DNA of 64,000 nt from Micromonospora sediminimaris (GCA_900112325.1 FOLJ01000018.1:1-64000), one strand, 5' to 3'. Positions 1 through 9,025 are shown, counted from the first letter of the stretch. Notes: generated by a model not told the origin, from the letters alone. Made by a program: numbers and translations.

Positions 1-1429
1 CAACCTCGGACACCACATCGAGGTCGCCGGCCTTCCACTCCTTCTCCCGCTGCGCCTTCTGACCCAACAACTGCTTCTCGGTGTCCCGCAACTGCGCGGC
101 CCGCTCGAAGTCCTGCGCGTCGATCGCGGACTCCTTGTCCCGACGCACCTGCGCGATCCGCTCATCAAAGTCCCGCAGGTCCGGCGGCGCCGTCATCCGA
201 CGGATCCGCATCCGCGCACCCGCCTCATCGATCAGGTCGATCGCCTTGTCCGGCAGGAACCGATCAGAGATGTACCGATCGGCCAGCGTCGCCGCCGCCA
301 CCAGCGCGGCGTCGGTGATCGAGACGCGGTGGTGCGCCTCGTACCGGTCCCGCAGACCCTTCAAAATCTCGATGGTGTGCGCCAGCGACGGCTCACCCAC
401 CTGGATCGGCTGGAAACGACGCTCCAACGCGGCGTCCTTCTCCAAATGCTTGCGGTACTCATCCAGGGTGGTCGCACCGATGGTCTGCAACTCACCCCGC
501 GCCAGCATCGGCTTCAAAATGCTCGCCGCGTCGATCGCACCCTCCGCGGCACCCGCACCCACCAGCGTGTGAATCTCGTCGATGAACAAGATGATGTCGC
601 CCCGGGTGCGGATCTCCTTCAGCACCTTCTTCAGACGCTCCTCGAAATCACCGCGGTACCGGGAACCGGCCACCAGGGCGCCCAGGTCGAGCGTGTAGAG
701 CTGCTTGTCCTTCAGCGTCTCCGGCACCTCACCCTTGATGATCTTCTGGGACAACCCCTCGACCACCGCGGTCTTACCGACGCCGGGCTCGCCGATCAGG
801 ACCGGGTTGTTCTTCGTGCGGCGGGACAGCACCTGCATGACCCGCTCGATCTCCTTCTCCCGCCCGATCACCGGGTCGAGCTTGCCCTCCCGGGCCGCCT
901 GAGTCAGGTTCCGGCCGAACTGATCCAACACCAGACTCGTCGACGGCGCGGCCTCACCCGGAGCGGCACCCGCCGCGGCCGGCTCCTTGCCCTGGTAGCC
1001 CGACAGCAGCTGGATCACCTGCTGACGCACCCGGTTCAAGTCCGCGCCCAGCTTCACCAGCACCTGCGCGGCGACACCCTCACCCTCACGGATCAAACCC
1101 AGCAGGATGTGCTCCGTGCCGATGTAGTTGTGCCCGAGCTGCAGCGCCTCCCGCAACGACAACTCCAACACCTTCTTGGCCCGCGGCGTGAACGGAATAT
1201 GCCCGCTCGGCGCCTGCTGACCCTGACCAATGATCTCCTCCACCTGCTGACGGACGCCCTCCAGAGAGATCCCCAGGCTCTCCAAAGCCTTCGCCGCGAC
1301 ACCCTCACCCTCATGGATCAGGCCCAACAGGATGTGCTCCGTACCGATGTAGTTGTGATTGAGCATCCGGGCCTCTTCCTGGGCCAGGACGACAACCCGT
1401 CGCGCTCGGTCGGTGAACCGCTCGAACAT
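1..1429 (-). CDS. clpC: ClpC-type AAA+ unfoldase, N-terminal part (runs off the window)
   Basis: Unfoldase subunit of the ClpCP protease; a housekeeping gene in actinobacteria. About 476 codons lie in the window and the rest is beyond base 1. Seen: two Clp-N repeats in the first ~140 residues (the string EHILLGLI occurs twice), a Walker A GEPGVGKT near residue 210, a Walker B LFIDEIHTL near 280, and a UVR-like stretch (ERAAQLRDTEKQLL) near 440, which separates ClpC from ClpA/ClpB. The ATG at 1429 gives the usual MFERFTDRARR start. It is separated from the cluster by a strong hairpin at 1450-1490 and probably marks the left edge of the biosynthetic region. Confidence 0.95.
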   Translation of the reverse strand, partial: MFERFTDRARRVVVLAQEEARMLNHNYIGTEHILLGLIHEGEGVAAKALESLGISLEGVRQQVEEIIGQGQQAPSGHIPFTPRAKKVLELSLREALQLGHNYIGTEHILLGLIREGEGVAAQVLVKLGADLNRVRQQVIQLLSGYQGKEPAAAGAAPGEAAPSTSLVLDQFGRNLTQAAREGKLDPVIGREKEIERVMQVLSRRTKNNPVLIGEPGVGKTAVVEGLSQKIIKGEVPETLKDKQLYTLDLGALVAGSRYRGDFEERLKKVLKEIRTRGDIILFIDEIHTLVGAGAAEGAIDAASILKPMLARGELQTIGATTLDEYRKHLEKDAALERRFQPIQVGEPSLAHTIEILKGLRDRYEAHHRVSITDAALVAAATLADRYISDRFLPDKAIDLIDEAGARMRIRRMTAPPDLRDFDERIAQVRRDKESAIDAQDFERAAQLRDTEKQLLGQKAQREKEWKAGDLDVVSEV

Positions 1430-1449
1430 AACCGCCACCCTTGAAGAGT

Positions 1450-1490
1450 GACGTCGCCCCGGGTGACGCAAGGGCACCCGGGACGACGTC
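1450..1490 (-). terminator. Hairpin terminator between the 400-aa gene and clpC
   Basis: Two 16-base arms (1450-1465 and 1475-1490) pair with one mismatch around a 9-base loop. It starts 22 bases past the stop of the minus-strand gene ending at 1513. There is no clear T-run, as is common in high-GC actinomycetes. It would stop transcription entering clpC from the cluster side. Confidence 0.75.
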
Positions 1491-1512
1491 TGCTACCGGA
1501 CTAAACCAGCCG

Positions 1513-2715
1513 TCACGCGCTGACGTAGGCCTCGGAGCCCACCAGTGCGTCGGCCAGCTTCATCTGCACGCCGGTCAGGCGCGCCCGGACGTCGCCGCCG
1601 GAAGTGCGCAGCGCGGCGTCCGCGTGGTCGGCCGTCAGCACCGTGCCGGTCGGCTCGAGGTCCTTCAGCCGCCCAGCCAGGTGCACCGGCGCCGCCGCGT
1701 ACAGCGTCGCCGACGGGGTGACCAGCTCGAAGTGAGCGTCGAAGTGCAGCTCACCCGGGTAGCGCAGGGTGCTCAGGCTGTCCTCCGTACCCTCACCGAG
1801 CTGGCCGCCCGAGACGGTGAAGAAGCTGGCCCGCAGCATGACCTTGCCACCCAGAGCCGGGCTGTTGCCCACCAGCGCCACCCGCGCAAGCTGGGCCAAC
1901 ACGCCGGAACCCTGGTCGTGCTTCTCCGGGCCGAAGAGGAGGATCTCGGCGCCGGCGGCCAAGGGGTAGTCGCCGGAGAGTTCGATCTCCTCGGTACGGC
2001 CGTTGACCTCGACCTTGATCTTCGCCTCGGTCGACGCCTGGATGATGATCGACGGGTCGACCAGCATCGAGACGCACGGGCCGATGCTCGACGCGAAGAA
2101 GGCGCTCGGCGTGTTGCCGACGGCCTCGTTCTCGTCGTTCGACGGGTACCACGCGGCCGGCAGGTTGGTGCCCCGGACCACGTTGTGCGCCGGCATGACC
2201 TCGCCCTGGTCACCGTAGGGGCGACCGAGGAACGGCGAGGTGAGCGGGGTCTTGTACGGCGGCAGGCCGTCAACGATCCCCTTGACGTCGATGACACCCC
2301 GGTGGGCCAGCCGCATGGTGCTGGTCTCCAGGATGCCGAACCGACGGATGTAGAACTCCGCGGGGAAGTTCTTGCCGGGCACGATCTGCTTGATGTGACC
2401 GGTGTTCGGCAGGTAGGGGTTCGACAGGATCTGGATCCGGTCGTTGAGCGTGTAGCTGAACCCCTTGATGCCGACCTCGGGAGCGCTGATGAGCTCCAGG
2501 TCGAAGCTCGCCGTGCCGTCCTCGTCGACGGTGTGCTTGAACCCCTGCATCGGCCACTTGTTCATCTGCACGAACCCGGACAGGTTGATCGTCTCCCGGC
2601 GACCACCGTAGTAGTCGTCGCCGAAGACGACCGTCGCCGCCGCCAGGATGTGCGGCCGCAGCGGCTTCGGCTCGATGTTGAGTGACTCGTAGGTCTCTCT
2701 CGCCGTGTCAGTCAC
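1513..2715 (-). CDS. Unrecognised 400-residue soluble protein
   Basis: I do not recognise this family with confidence. The GTG at 2715 is preceded by a strong GGGAGGTGG ribosome binding site, and the reading frame is clean. The protein begins MTDTARETYESLN, has no signal peptide or membrane segment, and its alternating hydrophobic pattern suggests a largely beta structure. It has several aromatic-rich stretches (for example GDDYYGGRRETINLSGFV) and no catalytic motif I can name. It has its own sigma-A-like promoter (2791-2819) and its own terminator (1450-1490), so it is a single-gene unit between clpC and the tldE-ending operon. It may belong to the cluster as a private protein or be a neighbour. 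Confidence 0.75.
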   Translation of the reverse strand: MTDTARETYESLNIEPKPLRPHILAAATVVFGDDYYGGRRETINLSGFVQMNKWPMQGFKHTVDEDGTASFDLELISAPEVGIKGFSYTLNDRIQILSNPYLPNTGHIKQIVPGKNFPAEFYIRRFGILETSTMRLAHRGVIDVKGIVDGLPPYKTPLTSPFLGRPYGDQGEVMPAHNVVRGTNLPAAWYPSNDENEAVGNTPSAFFASSIGPCVSMLVDPSIIIQASTEAKIKVEVNGRTEEIELSGDYPLAAGAEILLFGPEKHDQGSGVLAQLARVALVGNSPALGGKVMLRASFFTVSGGQLGEGTEDSLSTLRYPGELHFDAHFELVTPSATLYAAAPVHLAGRLKDLEPTGTVLTADHADAALRTSGGDVRARLTGVQMKLADALVGSEAYVSA

Positions 2716-2790
2716 GGCTCCACCTCCCTGTATGCCCCGGATGCGGTGACGCCTCTGTGACGCCTCTCCACCGGAGGACCACTACTCGGG

Positions 2791-2819
2791 ACGCTATCGA
2801 TTTTTAAAGTGCTCGTCAA
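2791..2819 (-). promoter_or_regulatory. Sigma-A-like promoter of the 400-aa gene
   Basis: On the minus strand there is TTGACG (complement of 2814-2819), 17 bases, then TAGCGT (complement of 2791-2796). Spacing and hexamers fit a housekeeping promoter. It lies in an AT-rich patch that stands out in this genome, about 75 bases before the GTG at 2715. Confidence 0.65.
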
Positions 2820-2967
2820 TCGGCCTCGATTGATCCTTAGCGAAATAATGTCCCAATTCGCGCATGGTTGAAGCCTGCGTGCGTCACAGAGGGCAAACGG
2901 GTCCACACAAGAGGAAGGCAGGAGTGCTACCGGTTTCCCTATCGGACAGTCCGATCCGGCGAACCGG

Positions 2968-4347
2968 TCAGACCGCGCCCGTCGCGGCGGTCAGCGGGAA
3001 GTCCGGCACCCGCAGCATCGGCATGGCCACGTGTGCCACCGCATCGCCCCAGTCCCGCGCGCGGGTCGGCACGGTCCGTCCGACCTCGGTGGCCCGCATG
3101 ACCATCGCCAGCGGGCTGTCGTTGAAGCGGAAGTTGTGCACCGCACCGACGACCTCGCCGTCCTCGACCAGATAGACGCCGTCCCGGGTCACCCCGGTCA
3201 GCGCCATCGTCGCCAGGTCCACCTCGCGGATGTACCACAGGCTGGTCAGCAGCAGGCCACGGCGGGTACGGGCGACCAGGTCCGCCTCGGCACCGCCGCC
3301 CGGCGGCCCTTCGAGGATCAGGTTCTCCACCAGCGGGGTCAGCGGCATGCCCAGTTCCTCGGCGCTGTGCCGGGTGTGCACCAGCGAGCGCAAGCGTCCC
3401 TGTTCCCACCAGCGGGTCGGGCCCAGCGCCAGGCCATTGTCGAAGACCGACCGGGCCCCGCTCGACGCGGTCGCCACCAGGAACGGCGCACACCGCAACC
3501 CCTCGGCCGTCGGATCGCTGCGCAGGGTCAGCGGTATCCCGGCGATCGTCTCTCCGATCCGGGTACGGCCGCCGGCCCGGCTGTAGGCCGTCCGGCCCTG
3601 CGCCGCCGCCGCGGCACCCGCCGTGGTGTACGCGTAGTTCATCATGTCGGCGACCGCGCTCGGCGGCACGAGGCACTCGTACCGGCCGGGTGGCAGGTCG
3701 ACCCGTCGTCGCTCCCACCGCAGCCGCCGGTCGAGATCGTCCTGAAGCCCGGCTACCGACACGTCAGTGAAGTCGTCGGTGACGGCGCTGGTCCACACCG
3801 GAGCACCGCGCCCGTCACGCGCGGTCAACTCCAGGTGTCCGGCGGATCCGTCGTGCCGCAGCCGCGCGCCGGCGGAGGTGCCGAGAAACGTCGTCCGGGA
3901 CCCGTGTTCGGCGTACCCGTGCAGCACCTGGCCGTGCCGAGCGGCCCGCGCGAACCCGGTCGAGAGCTGCTCGACCAGGCCGGCGAGCACGCCGGGCGCG
4001 GGCGGTCGCACCGGGTCGTCCCAGCACGGCGACGCCGCACCAGGCTCCGGCAACGGTCGGGCGTCCGGTGCCGGCGGCGCCTGTCGGGCCACCGCCTCCG
4101 CGCCGTCCACCGCATCGACGATCTCGGCCCGGCCCACCCGGCCGGACACGGACACCGCGCCTACCCGTCCGCCGACGACCGAGACCACCGACAGCCGATA
4201 CTCGTCCGCGTCGCCGGCCGCCACCAGCGTGCTGTCGGCCCACCGCAGGTAGCGGTCGACGCCGGACTCCACAATCACCACTGTGGCGTCGCCGCGGGCG
4301 GCGGTGAGGGCCAGTTCGATGGTCTCCTGAGGCCCCGGTGTGTTCAT
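2968..4347 (-). CDS. tldE: TldE/PmbA-like subunit of the TldD-TldE protease
   Basis: 459 residues starting at the ATG whose first bases overlap the tldD stop (ATGA at 4344-4347), so the two are translationally coupled. The fold and order match TldE/PmbA, the partner of TldD: an N-terminal alpha/beta half with VESGVDRYLRWADS, a central SRTTFLGTSAGARLRH stretch, and a C-terminal half with MMNYAYTTAGAAAAAQGR and DNGLALGPTRWWEQG. TldE lacks the zinc-binding HExxxH helix, as expected. In Escherichia coli TldD/TldE form a heterodimeric metalloprotease that trims modified or unfolded peptides (microcin B17, CcdA); older annotation calls it a DNA gyrase modulator. It is the last gene of a five-gene operon. 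A peptide substrate in an enediyne pathway is not obvious (see findings). Confidence 0.85.
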   Translation of the reverse strand: MNTPGPQETIELALTAARGDATVVIVESGVDRYLRWADSTLVAAGDADEYRLSVVSVVGGRVGAVSVSGRVGRAEIVDAVDGAEAVARQAPPAPDARPLPEPGAASPCWDDPVRPPAPGVLAGLVEQLSTGFARAARHGQVLHGYAEHGSRTTFLGTSAGARLRHDGSAGHLELTARDGRGAPVWTSAVTDDFTDVSVAGLQDDLDRRLRWERRRVDLPPGRYECLVPPSAVADMMNYAYTTAGAAAAAQGRTAYSRAGGRTRIGETIAGIPLTLRSDPTAEGLRCAPFLVATASSGARSVFDNGLALGPTRWWEQGRLRSLVHTRHSAEELGMPLTPLVENLILEGPPGGGAEADLVARTRRGLLLTSLWYIREVDLATMALTGVTRDGVYLVEDGEVVGAVHNFRFNDSPLAMVMRATEVGRTVPTRARDWGDAVAHVAMPMLRVPDFPLTAATGAV

Positions 4348-5858
4348 CCCGTCGCCCCCGTCCGCGTGTCCGTGACAGGCACCGCCCGGAACAGCGCCGA
4401 CGGGCAGCCGTGCCCCGCCGCGGCGATCTGGAGCGGCTGGGCCTTGCCGCACTGGCCGGCACCGGACAGCAGCCAGGTCTGCGGGCCGCCGACCGCCTCC
4501 AGCGACCGCCAGAAGTCGAGCGTGGTGCCCGTGTACGCGATGTCGCGCACCTGGCCGACCAGTCGCCCGTTGCGGATCCGGTGGAACCGCTGGGCGGTGA
4601 ACTGGAAGTTCACCCGGGCCATGTCGATGGAGAAGCTGTTGTCACCGACGACGTAGAGGCCGTCGCGGACCCGACCGATCAGCTCGTCGGTGTCCGGGCC
4701 GTCCGGCGCCGGGCACAGCGAGACGTTCGGCATCCGGGGCACCGGCAGATGCCGGTAGGACTCGGCGTACGCGCAGCCGGTGGAGCGGTCCAGCCCGGCG
4801 GCACCCGCGGTCTGCCTGTCGTGCTGCACCCCCACCAGCAGGCCCTCGGTGACCAGCGGCCAGGAGCCGGCGGCCACCCCGTCGTCGTCGTAGCCGACGG
4901 TGGCCAGCGCGTGCGGGGTCGTCCGGTCGGCCACCACCGTCATCTGCGGTGAGCCGTAGCGCAGGACACCGACGTCCTGTGGCCGGACGAAGGAGCTGCC
5001 CGCGAACGCCGCCTCCCGACCGCGCATCCGGTCCAGTTCGGTGGCGTGACCGACCGTTTCGTGGATCGTCAGCCACAGGTTGGTCGGGTCGATCACCAGG
5101 TCGTACCGTCCCGGCTCGATCCTCGGGGCGGCGGCCTTCTCGGCCAGCAGTTCGGGCATCCGGGCCAGTTCGCCGGCCCAGTCCCAGCCGGTGCCGGTCA
5201 GGTACTCCCACCCCCGGGCGGCCGGCGGGCCGAGCGTCCGCATCGCCTCGAACGTCCCGTCACCGGCGTCGATCCGGAAGCCGAACACCATCGGATGCAG
5301 CCAGGTACGTCGTTGCCGGATCCGCCGGCCCTCGCTGTCGTGGTACACCGTCGACTCACGGAAGACCTGTAGGTACGCCTCGGCCAGGTGCGCGCCGCCG
5401 TCGCGGAGCAGCCCACACCAGCCGGCCAGCAACGCGGTGCGTTCGGCGGTCGGAACCTCGAACGGATCCACCTCGAACGGCGACTGCCAGTCCACAGGTG
5501 CGGGCACCGGCTCGGCGGTGAGACGCACCGGCTCGCCGCGCAACGGTCGCACCGTACGGGCCAGCGCGCAGGCGCGGGCCGCCAGCGCGCCGACCCCGCG
5601 CGGGGACAGCTCGACCCCGGCGGCGAAACCCCAGGTGCCGTCCACCAGCACCCGCACCCCGACGCCGGTCTCCACGCTCTCCTGGCTACTCTCCGGACGG
5701 CCGTCGCGGACCCGCTCGCGCAGGGCACGGACCCGCCGCAGCCGGACGTCGGCGTACGTCGCGCCAGCACGGTGAGCCTGCCGCAGCGCCGCGTCGGCCA
5801 GGTCGTCGACCGGCAGCGTGTCGAATCCCGGCTCGACGGCCGGGGCAGGAGTGGTCAC
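4344..5858 (-). CDS. tldD: TldD-like metalloprotease subunit
   Basis: 504 residues. The GTG at 5858 overlaps the stop of the cysteine desulfurase gene (GTGA, 5855-5858). An alternative start further upstream would bury the N-terminus in that gene. The zinc-binding helix HETVGHATELD near residue 266 is the HExxxH signature of TldD, and the C-terminal region has the conserved DIAYTGTTLDFW and GAGQCGKAQP strings. It pairs with TldE to form the catalytic heterodimer. The gene order desulfurase-tldD-tldE with 4-base overlaps implies near-equal production. It is cytoplasmic, with no signal peptide. Confidence 0.9.
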   Translation of the reverse strand: MTTPAPAVEPGFDTLPVDDLADAALRQAHRAGATYADVRLRRVRALRERVRDGRPESSQESVETGVGVRVLVDGTWGFAAGVELSPRGVGALAARACALARTVRPLRGEPVRLTAEPVPAPVDWQSPFEVDPFEVPTAERTALLAGWCGLLRDGGAHLAEAYLQVFRESTVYHDSEGRRIRQRRTWLHPMVFGFRIDAGDGTFEAMRTLGPPAARGWEYLTGTGWDWAGELARMPELLAEKAAAPRIEPGRYDLVIDPTNLWLTIHETVGHATELDRMRGREAAFAGSSFVRPQDVGVLRYGSPQMTVVADRTTPHALATVGYDDDGVAAGSWPLVTEGLLVGVQHDRQTAGAAGLDRSTGCAYAESYRHLPVPRMPNVSLCPAPDGPDTDELIGRVRDGLYVVGDNSFSIDMARVNFQFTAQRFHRIRNGRLVGQVRDIAYTGTTLDFWRSLEAVGGPQTWLLSGAGQCGKAQPLQIAAAGHGCPSALFRAVPVTDTRTGATG

Positions 5859-7123
5859 CGGAACCGGACGCCAGGGTGGTGCGTCGTCCACTCCCCTGCC
5901 CGCACGGTGCGCAACGCGGCCACCACCCGGTCGATCTCGGCGACCGTGCTGTAGACCGCGAAGGAGATCCGTACGGTTCCGACCAACCCCAGGTCGTCGA
6001 GGAAGGTGCTGGCACAGTGCACGCCGGAACGGACGGCGATGCCGTGCTGGTCCAGGTGACCGCCGACATCGTAGGGATGCAGGCCGTCCACGGCGATCGA
6101 GACGATGCCCGCGGGGTCGGTCGCCGGGTCGCCGATGACCCGCACCCGGTCGATCTCGCCCAGCGCCTGCACGGCGTACCGGACCAGATGCGCGTCGTGC
6201 GCCCGTACCGCCTCCCGGCCGAGGCCCTCCAGCCAGGTCAACGCCGTGGCCAGCGCCACCGCCGCGGGGATGTCCGGGGTACCTGCCTCCAGTCGGGCCG
6301 GTACCGGCACGTACGACACCGGGGCATCGTGGGAGACGCCCTTCACCGTCCCGCCACCGACCTGGTACGGCGGCAGGTCAACGAGCAGGTCGCGGCGGCC
6401 GTAGAGCACGCCCGAGCCCATCGGGCCGTACACCTTGTGACCGGAGAAGCAGTAGAAGTCGGCCCCGATCTCCCGTACGTCGACGGGCAGGTGTGGCACC
6501 GCCTGCGCGCCGTCGACGACGACCGGCACGCCGCGCTCGTGGGCGACGCGGACGAGATCCCGCACCGGGTTGACGGTGCCGAGCACGTTGGAGACGTGGG
6601 TGACCGCGACGAGGCGGGTCCGGGGACTCAGTTCGGCCGCCAGGGCGTCCGGCTGGACGGGCCGGCCGGCGGCCGTCGGCACCACCCGGAGGGTGGCGCC
6701 CTGCCGCTCGCACAGCCGCCGCCAGGGCAGCAGGTTCGAGTTGTGTTCCATGCCGCTGACCACGACGTCGTCTCCCGGACCGACGATCCGCGCGGCGAAG
6801 GTCTCGGCGAGCAGGTTCGTCGCGTCCGTGGTGCCCCGGGTGAAGACGATCTCCTCGTCATGGGCGGCGTTGAGAATGCGGCGCACCGTCGCCCGGGCCT
6901 GCTCGTAGTGGCCGGTGGCCCGGCGGCTCAACTCGTAGAAGCCGCGGCCGACGTTGCTGTTGGCGGTGACGTACTGGTCGACCAGCGAGTCGAGCACACA
7001 TCGGGGCTTCTGCGTGGTGGCCGCGTTGTCCAGGTATGCCAGCTGCGGGCGCTTGTCGGCGTGGTCGAGGAACGGGAACTCGGCCCGTACCGATTCCAGG
7101 GGATGGGCAGCCGTGTCGGTCAT
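5855..7123 (-). CDS. SufS/CsdA-type cysteine desulfurase
   Basis: 422 residues, PLP-dependent class V fold. It would remove sulfur from cysteine as an enzyme persulfide. Seen: the DNAATTQKP N-terminal motif, FSGHKVYGPMGSG with the PLP lysine, and RSGVHCAS near residue 380 with the persulfide-forming cysteine of group II desulfurases. The ATG at 7123 overlaps the stop of the upstream gene (ATGA, 7120-7123). No SufU/SufBCD partner lies next to it, so it is more likely to feed sulfur into the natural product (thiosugar or trisulfide) than into iron-sulfur clusters. It could instead act as a selenocysteine lyase or a C-S lyase. The ThiS-like carrier at 55234-55500 is a candidate acceptor. Confidence 0.88.
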   Translation of the reverse strand: MTDTAAHPLESVRAEFPFLDHADKRPQLAYLDNAATTQKPRCVLDSLVDQYVTANSNVGRGFYELSRRATGHYEQARATVRRILNAAHDEEIVFTRGTTDATNLLAETFAARIVGPGDDVVVSGMEHNSNLLPWRRLCERQGATLRVVPTAAGRPVQPDALAAELSPRTRLVAVTHVSNVLGTVNPVRDLVRVAHERGVPVVVDGAQAVPHLPVDVREIGADFYCFSGHKVYGPMGSGVLYGRRDLLVDLPPYQVGGGTVKGVSHDAPVSYVPVPARLEAGTPDIPAAVALATALTWLEGLGREAVRAHDAHLVRYAVQALGEIDRVRVIGDPATDPAGIVSIAVDGLHPYDVGGHLDQHGIAVRSGVHCASTFLDDLGLVGTVRISFAVYSTVAEIDRVVAALRTVRAGEWTTHHPGVRFR

Positions 7124-7938
7124 CCTGACTCCTCCGTGAAGCTCGCGATGAAGCGGTCGAGGAAACCCGGTGGGCAGGGAAACAACTTCTGCTCCGGGTA
7201 GGGCCGCTCCGCCGGCGGAATCCAGCCGGGCGCGCCGCGGCGGGGCCACCTACCGGTCCGGTCCGCCAGGTGCGGCCCGTGGAAGAACCAGCAGATCTGG
7301 CTGACCTGCTCGGTGAAGACGACCGGGTGCACCAGTGGCGAGTACATCGCCAGGTGGCCGTAGGCGGCCCGGAACTCACCGGCCACCCCCATCGTCGCGC
7401 CGTGCAGTATGTGCCCGAACACGTCGTGCACGACCCGGAAGATGTCGTTGTGCAGCAGCTCGACGCCGTTGACTGTGACGCCCGACGGCGCACAGAGCGG
7501 ATGGTCCGGTGCCGGTCCGTGGGGGCCGTGTCCTGCGCTGGTGAGGTAGACGTACAGTACGCCCGTGCGGTCCACGGCATCGATCAGCTCGGCCGCGCCA
7601 TGGTACGGCTGCCCAGGTCCCTGCCACGGCACGACCCGCAGCCCGGCCGGTTCGAGCAACGCGAAGTGGCGCCGGGTCTCCTCGGTGAAGCGGTTGTACC
7701 GGGCGACGAGGTCGGCGTCGAGGGCCCGCCGGGGCGCGCGGTCGAAGTGCCGGGCCACCTCGCGGCAGAACTCCGGATCGACGCGGACCCGGGTGCGGGA
7801 CAGCCGGGACAGGTCCCGGTGGGGTAGTTCGTTCCGTGCGGCTGCGGCGTCCACGTACGCCTGGGCGACCGTCAGCAGGCGGTCGTGTCGTGCCGACGGT
7901 CGGACCCGGTCGGCCGGGCTACCGGCTCTGGTCGTCAT
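7120..7938 (-). CDS. Aromatic-amino-acid-hydroxylase-like non-heme iron protein
   Basis: 272 residues, starting at the ATG that overlaps the methyltransferase stop (ATGA, 7935-7938). The central part reads DIFRVVHDVFGHILHG, close to the iron-binding H(D/E)xxGH helix of pterin-dependent phenylalanine/tyrosine hydroxylases. A downstream FTEQVSQ supplies a glutamate about 34 residues later, where those enzymes have their third iron ligand. The N-terminal regulatory domain is missing, as in bacterial enzymes. A role could be hydroxylation of an amino acid or of an aryl unit. The family call rests on this motif and length only. It has no pterin-recycling gene beside it. Confidence 0.55.
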   Translation of the reverse strand: MTTRAGSPADRVRPSARHDRLLTVAQAYVDAAAARNELPHRDLSRLSRTRVRVDPEFCREVARHFDRAPRRALDADLVARYNRFTEETRRHFALLEPAGLRVVPWQGPGQPYHGAAELIDAVDRTGVLYVYLTSAGHGPHGPAPDHPLCAPSGVTVNGVELLHNDIFRVVHDVFGHILHGATMGVAGEFRAAYGHLAMYSPLVHPVVFTEQVSQICWFFHGPHLADRTGRWPRRGAPGWIPPAERPYPEQKLFPCPPGFLDRFIASFTEESG

Positions 7939-8825
7939 CCGGTCCTCCCCGGCGTCGCCCCGTCGGGTGCGGCGCGCGCCCGCAGGCACAGCGCCGAGCC
8001 GGGCAGGCACACGATGCCCTCGCCACCGGCGTACCCGGCCGCCGCCTCGGCGAGTCGGTCCCATCCGGCGCGTTCGCCGTCGCCGCCGAGGTGCTGCCGC
8101 ACCGCACGCAGCAGGCCGGGCGGTGTCACGTCCCGGGCGTACTGGAGGTACTCGGCGACCGAGGCGAACCGCATCGAGACCGGCACGGACTCGATGGTGA
8201 TCTCGACGAAGCCGGCGGCCGCCAGTTCCTCGTGGGTACGCGCGACGTCGCACATGCTGAACGGACCGGGTCGCGGCGGTGGCGGGCCGGGCAGTTCGGC
8301 ACCGAGGGCGCGGAAGGCCAGCGAGGTCATCGGATTGGCCGCCGGGGTGTCCCAGACCGCCGCGGCCAGCACGCCGCCGGGAACCAGCAGGCGACACAGG
8401 CTGGAGAGCATGCGGTGCCGGTCGACGGCGAACATCAGGCCCCAGCGGCTGAGCACCACGTCCATCGAGCGCGGCGGCAGGTCCAGTGACTCCACGTCGG
8501 ACTCGACAAAGTCGATCGGATGGTCGAGACCTGCGGCGGCCATCCGGGCGCGGCGTACCATCTCCGGAGCGAGGTCGATGCCGAGCACCCGGCCGGTCGT
8601 GCCGACCAGGCGTCCGGCGCTGATCGCCGGCTCGCCCGTGCCGCAGCCGACGTCGAGCACCCGGTGGCCGGGGCGCACTCCGGCCGCGCGCAGCAGCCAG
8701 TCGGTCACCGGCGCGGCGGCGCGTTCGTACCGGTCCCGCCAGAACTCCCACCCGCCGCTGACCGCGTTCCAGGTGTCGCGTTGCTCGGCCTTGAAACCTG
8801 CCGGGTCGAACTGTACGACCGTCAT
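7935..8825 (-). CDS. SAM-dependent methyltransferase, UbiE/type 11 family
   Basis: 296 residues from the ATG at 8825, chosen because a GGAGA ribosome binding site lies 6 to 10 bases before it; an in-frame start at 8861 would fall on the -10 box. Motif I is VLDVGCGTGEPAIS near residue 55, followed by GIDLAPEMV and the LVPGGVLAA post-motif. This is a class I methyltransferase acting in the cytoplasm; the substrate (C, N or O) cannot be told. It is the first gene of the operon running to tldE, and each junction down to tldE is a 4-base overlap. Confidence 0.85.
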   Translation of the reverse strand: MTVVQFDPAGFKAEQRDTWNAVSGGWEFWRDRYERAAAPVTDWLLRAAGVRPGHRVLDVGCGTGEPAISAGRLVGTTGRVLGIDLAPEMVRRARMAAAGLDHPIDFVESDVESLDLPPRSMDVVLSRWGLMFAVDRHRMLSSLCRLLVPGGVLAAAVWDTPAANPMTSLAFRALGAELPGPPPPRPGPFSMCDVARTHEELAAAGFVEITIESVPVSMRFASVAEYLQYARDVTPPGLLRAVRQHLGGDGERAGWDRLAEAAAGYAGGEGIVCLPGSALCLRARAAPDGATPGRTG

Positions 8826-8860
8826 GCTGTCTCCTCGCCGGCGAAAATCGGCCTCCGCCA

Positions 8861-8889
8861 ACTATATGATTCGCAAGTATCTTGGGCAA
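8861..8889 (-). promoter_or_regulatory. Promoter of the methyltransferase-to-tldE operon
   Basis: On the minus strand there is TTGCCC (complement of 8884-8889), exactly 17 bases, then TATAGT (complement of 8861-8866). Transcription would start about 30 bases before the ATG at 8825. The spacer contains ACTTGCGAATCA, which resembles ACTTGAGAATCA at 43351-43362 upstream of calS13 (see findings). Confidence 0.7.
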
Positions 8890-9025
8890 CGTCGGCTCTT
8901 GCGGGCTGAAGGCTCGCCAACGACAACGTCTTCTTCAAGCGTCTCGCGCCTCGGCGCGGTGTCCACCCTCGCGCTCCCACGGGTAGCCTTCGCCGAAGCG
9001 CCGGAACGTCCGAAGGGGAGCCGAC

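Noticed and set aside
2712..2906. 64-codon minus-strand frame before the 400-aa gene
   Set aside because: It covers the -35/-10 promoter and has no ribosome site.
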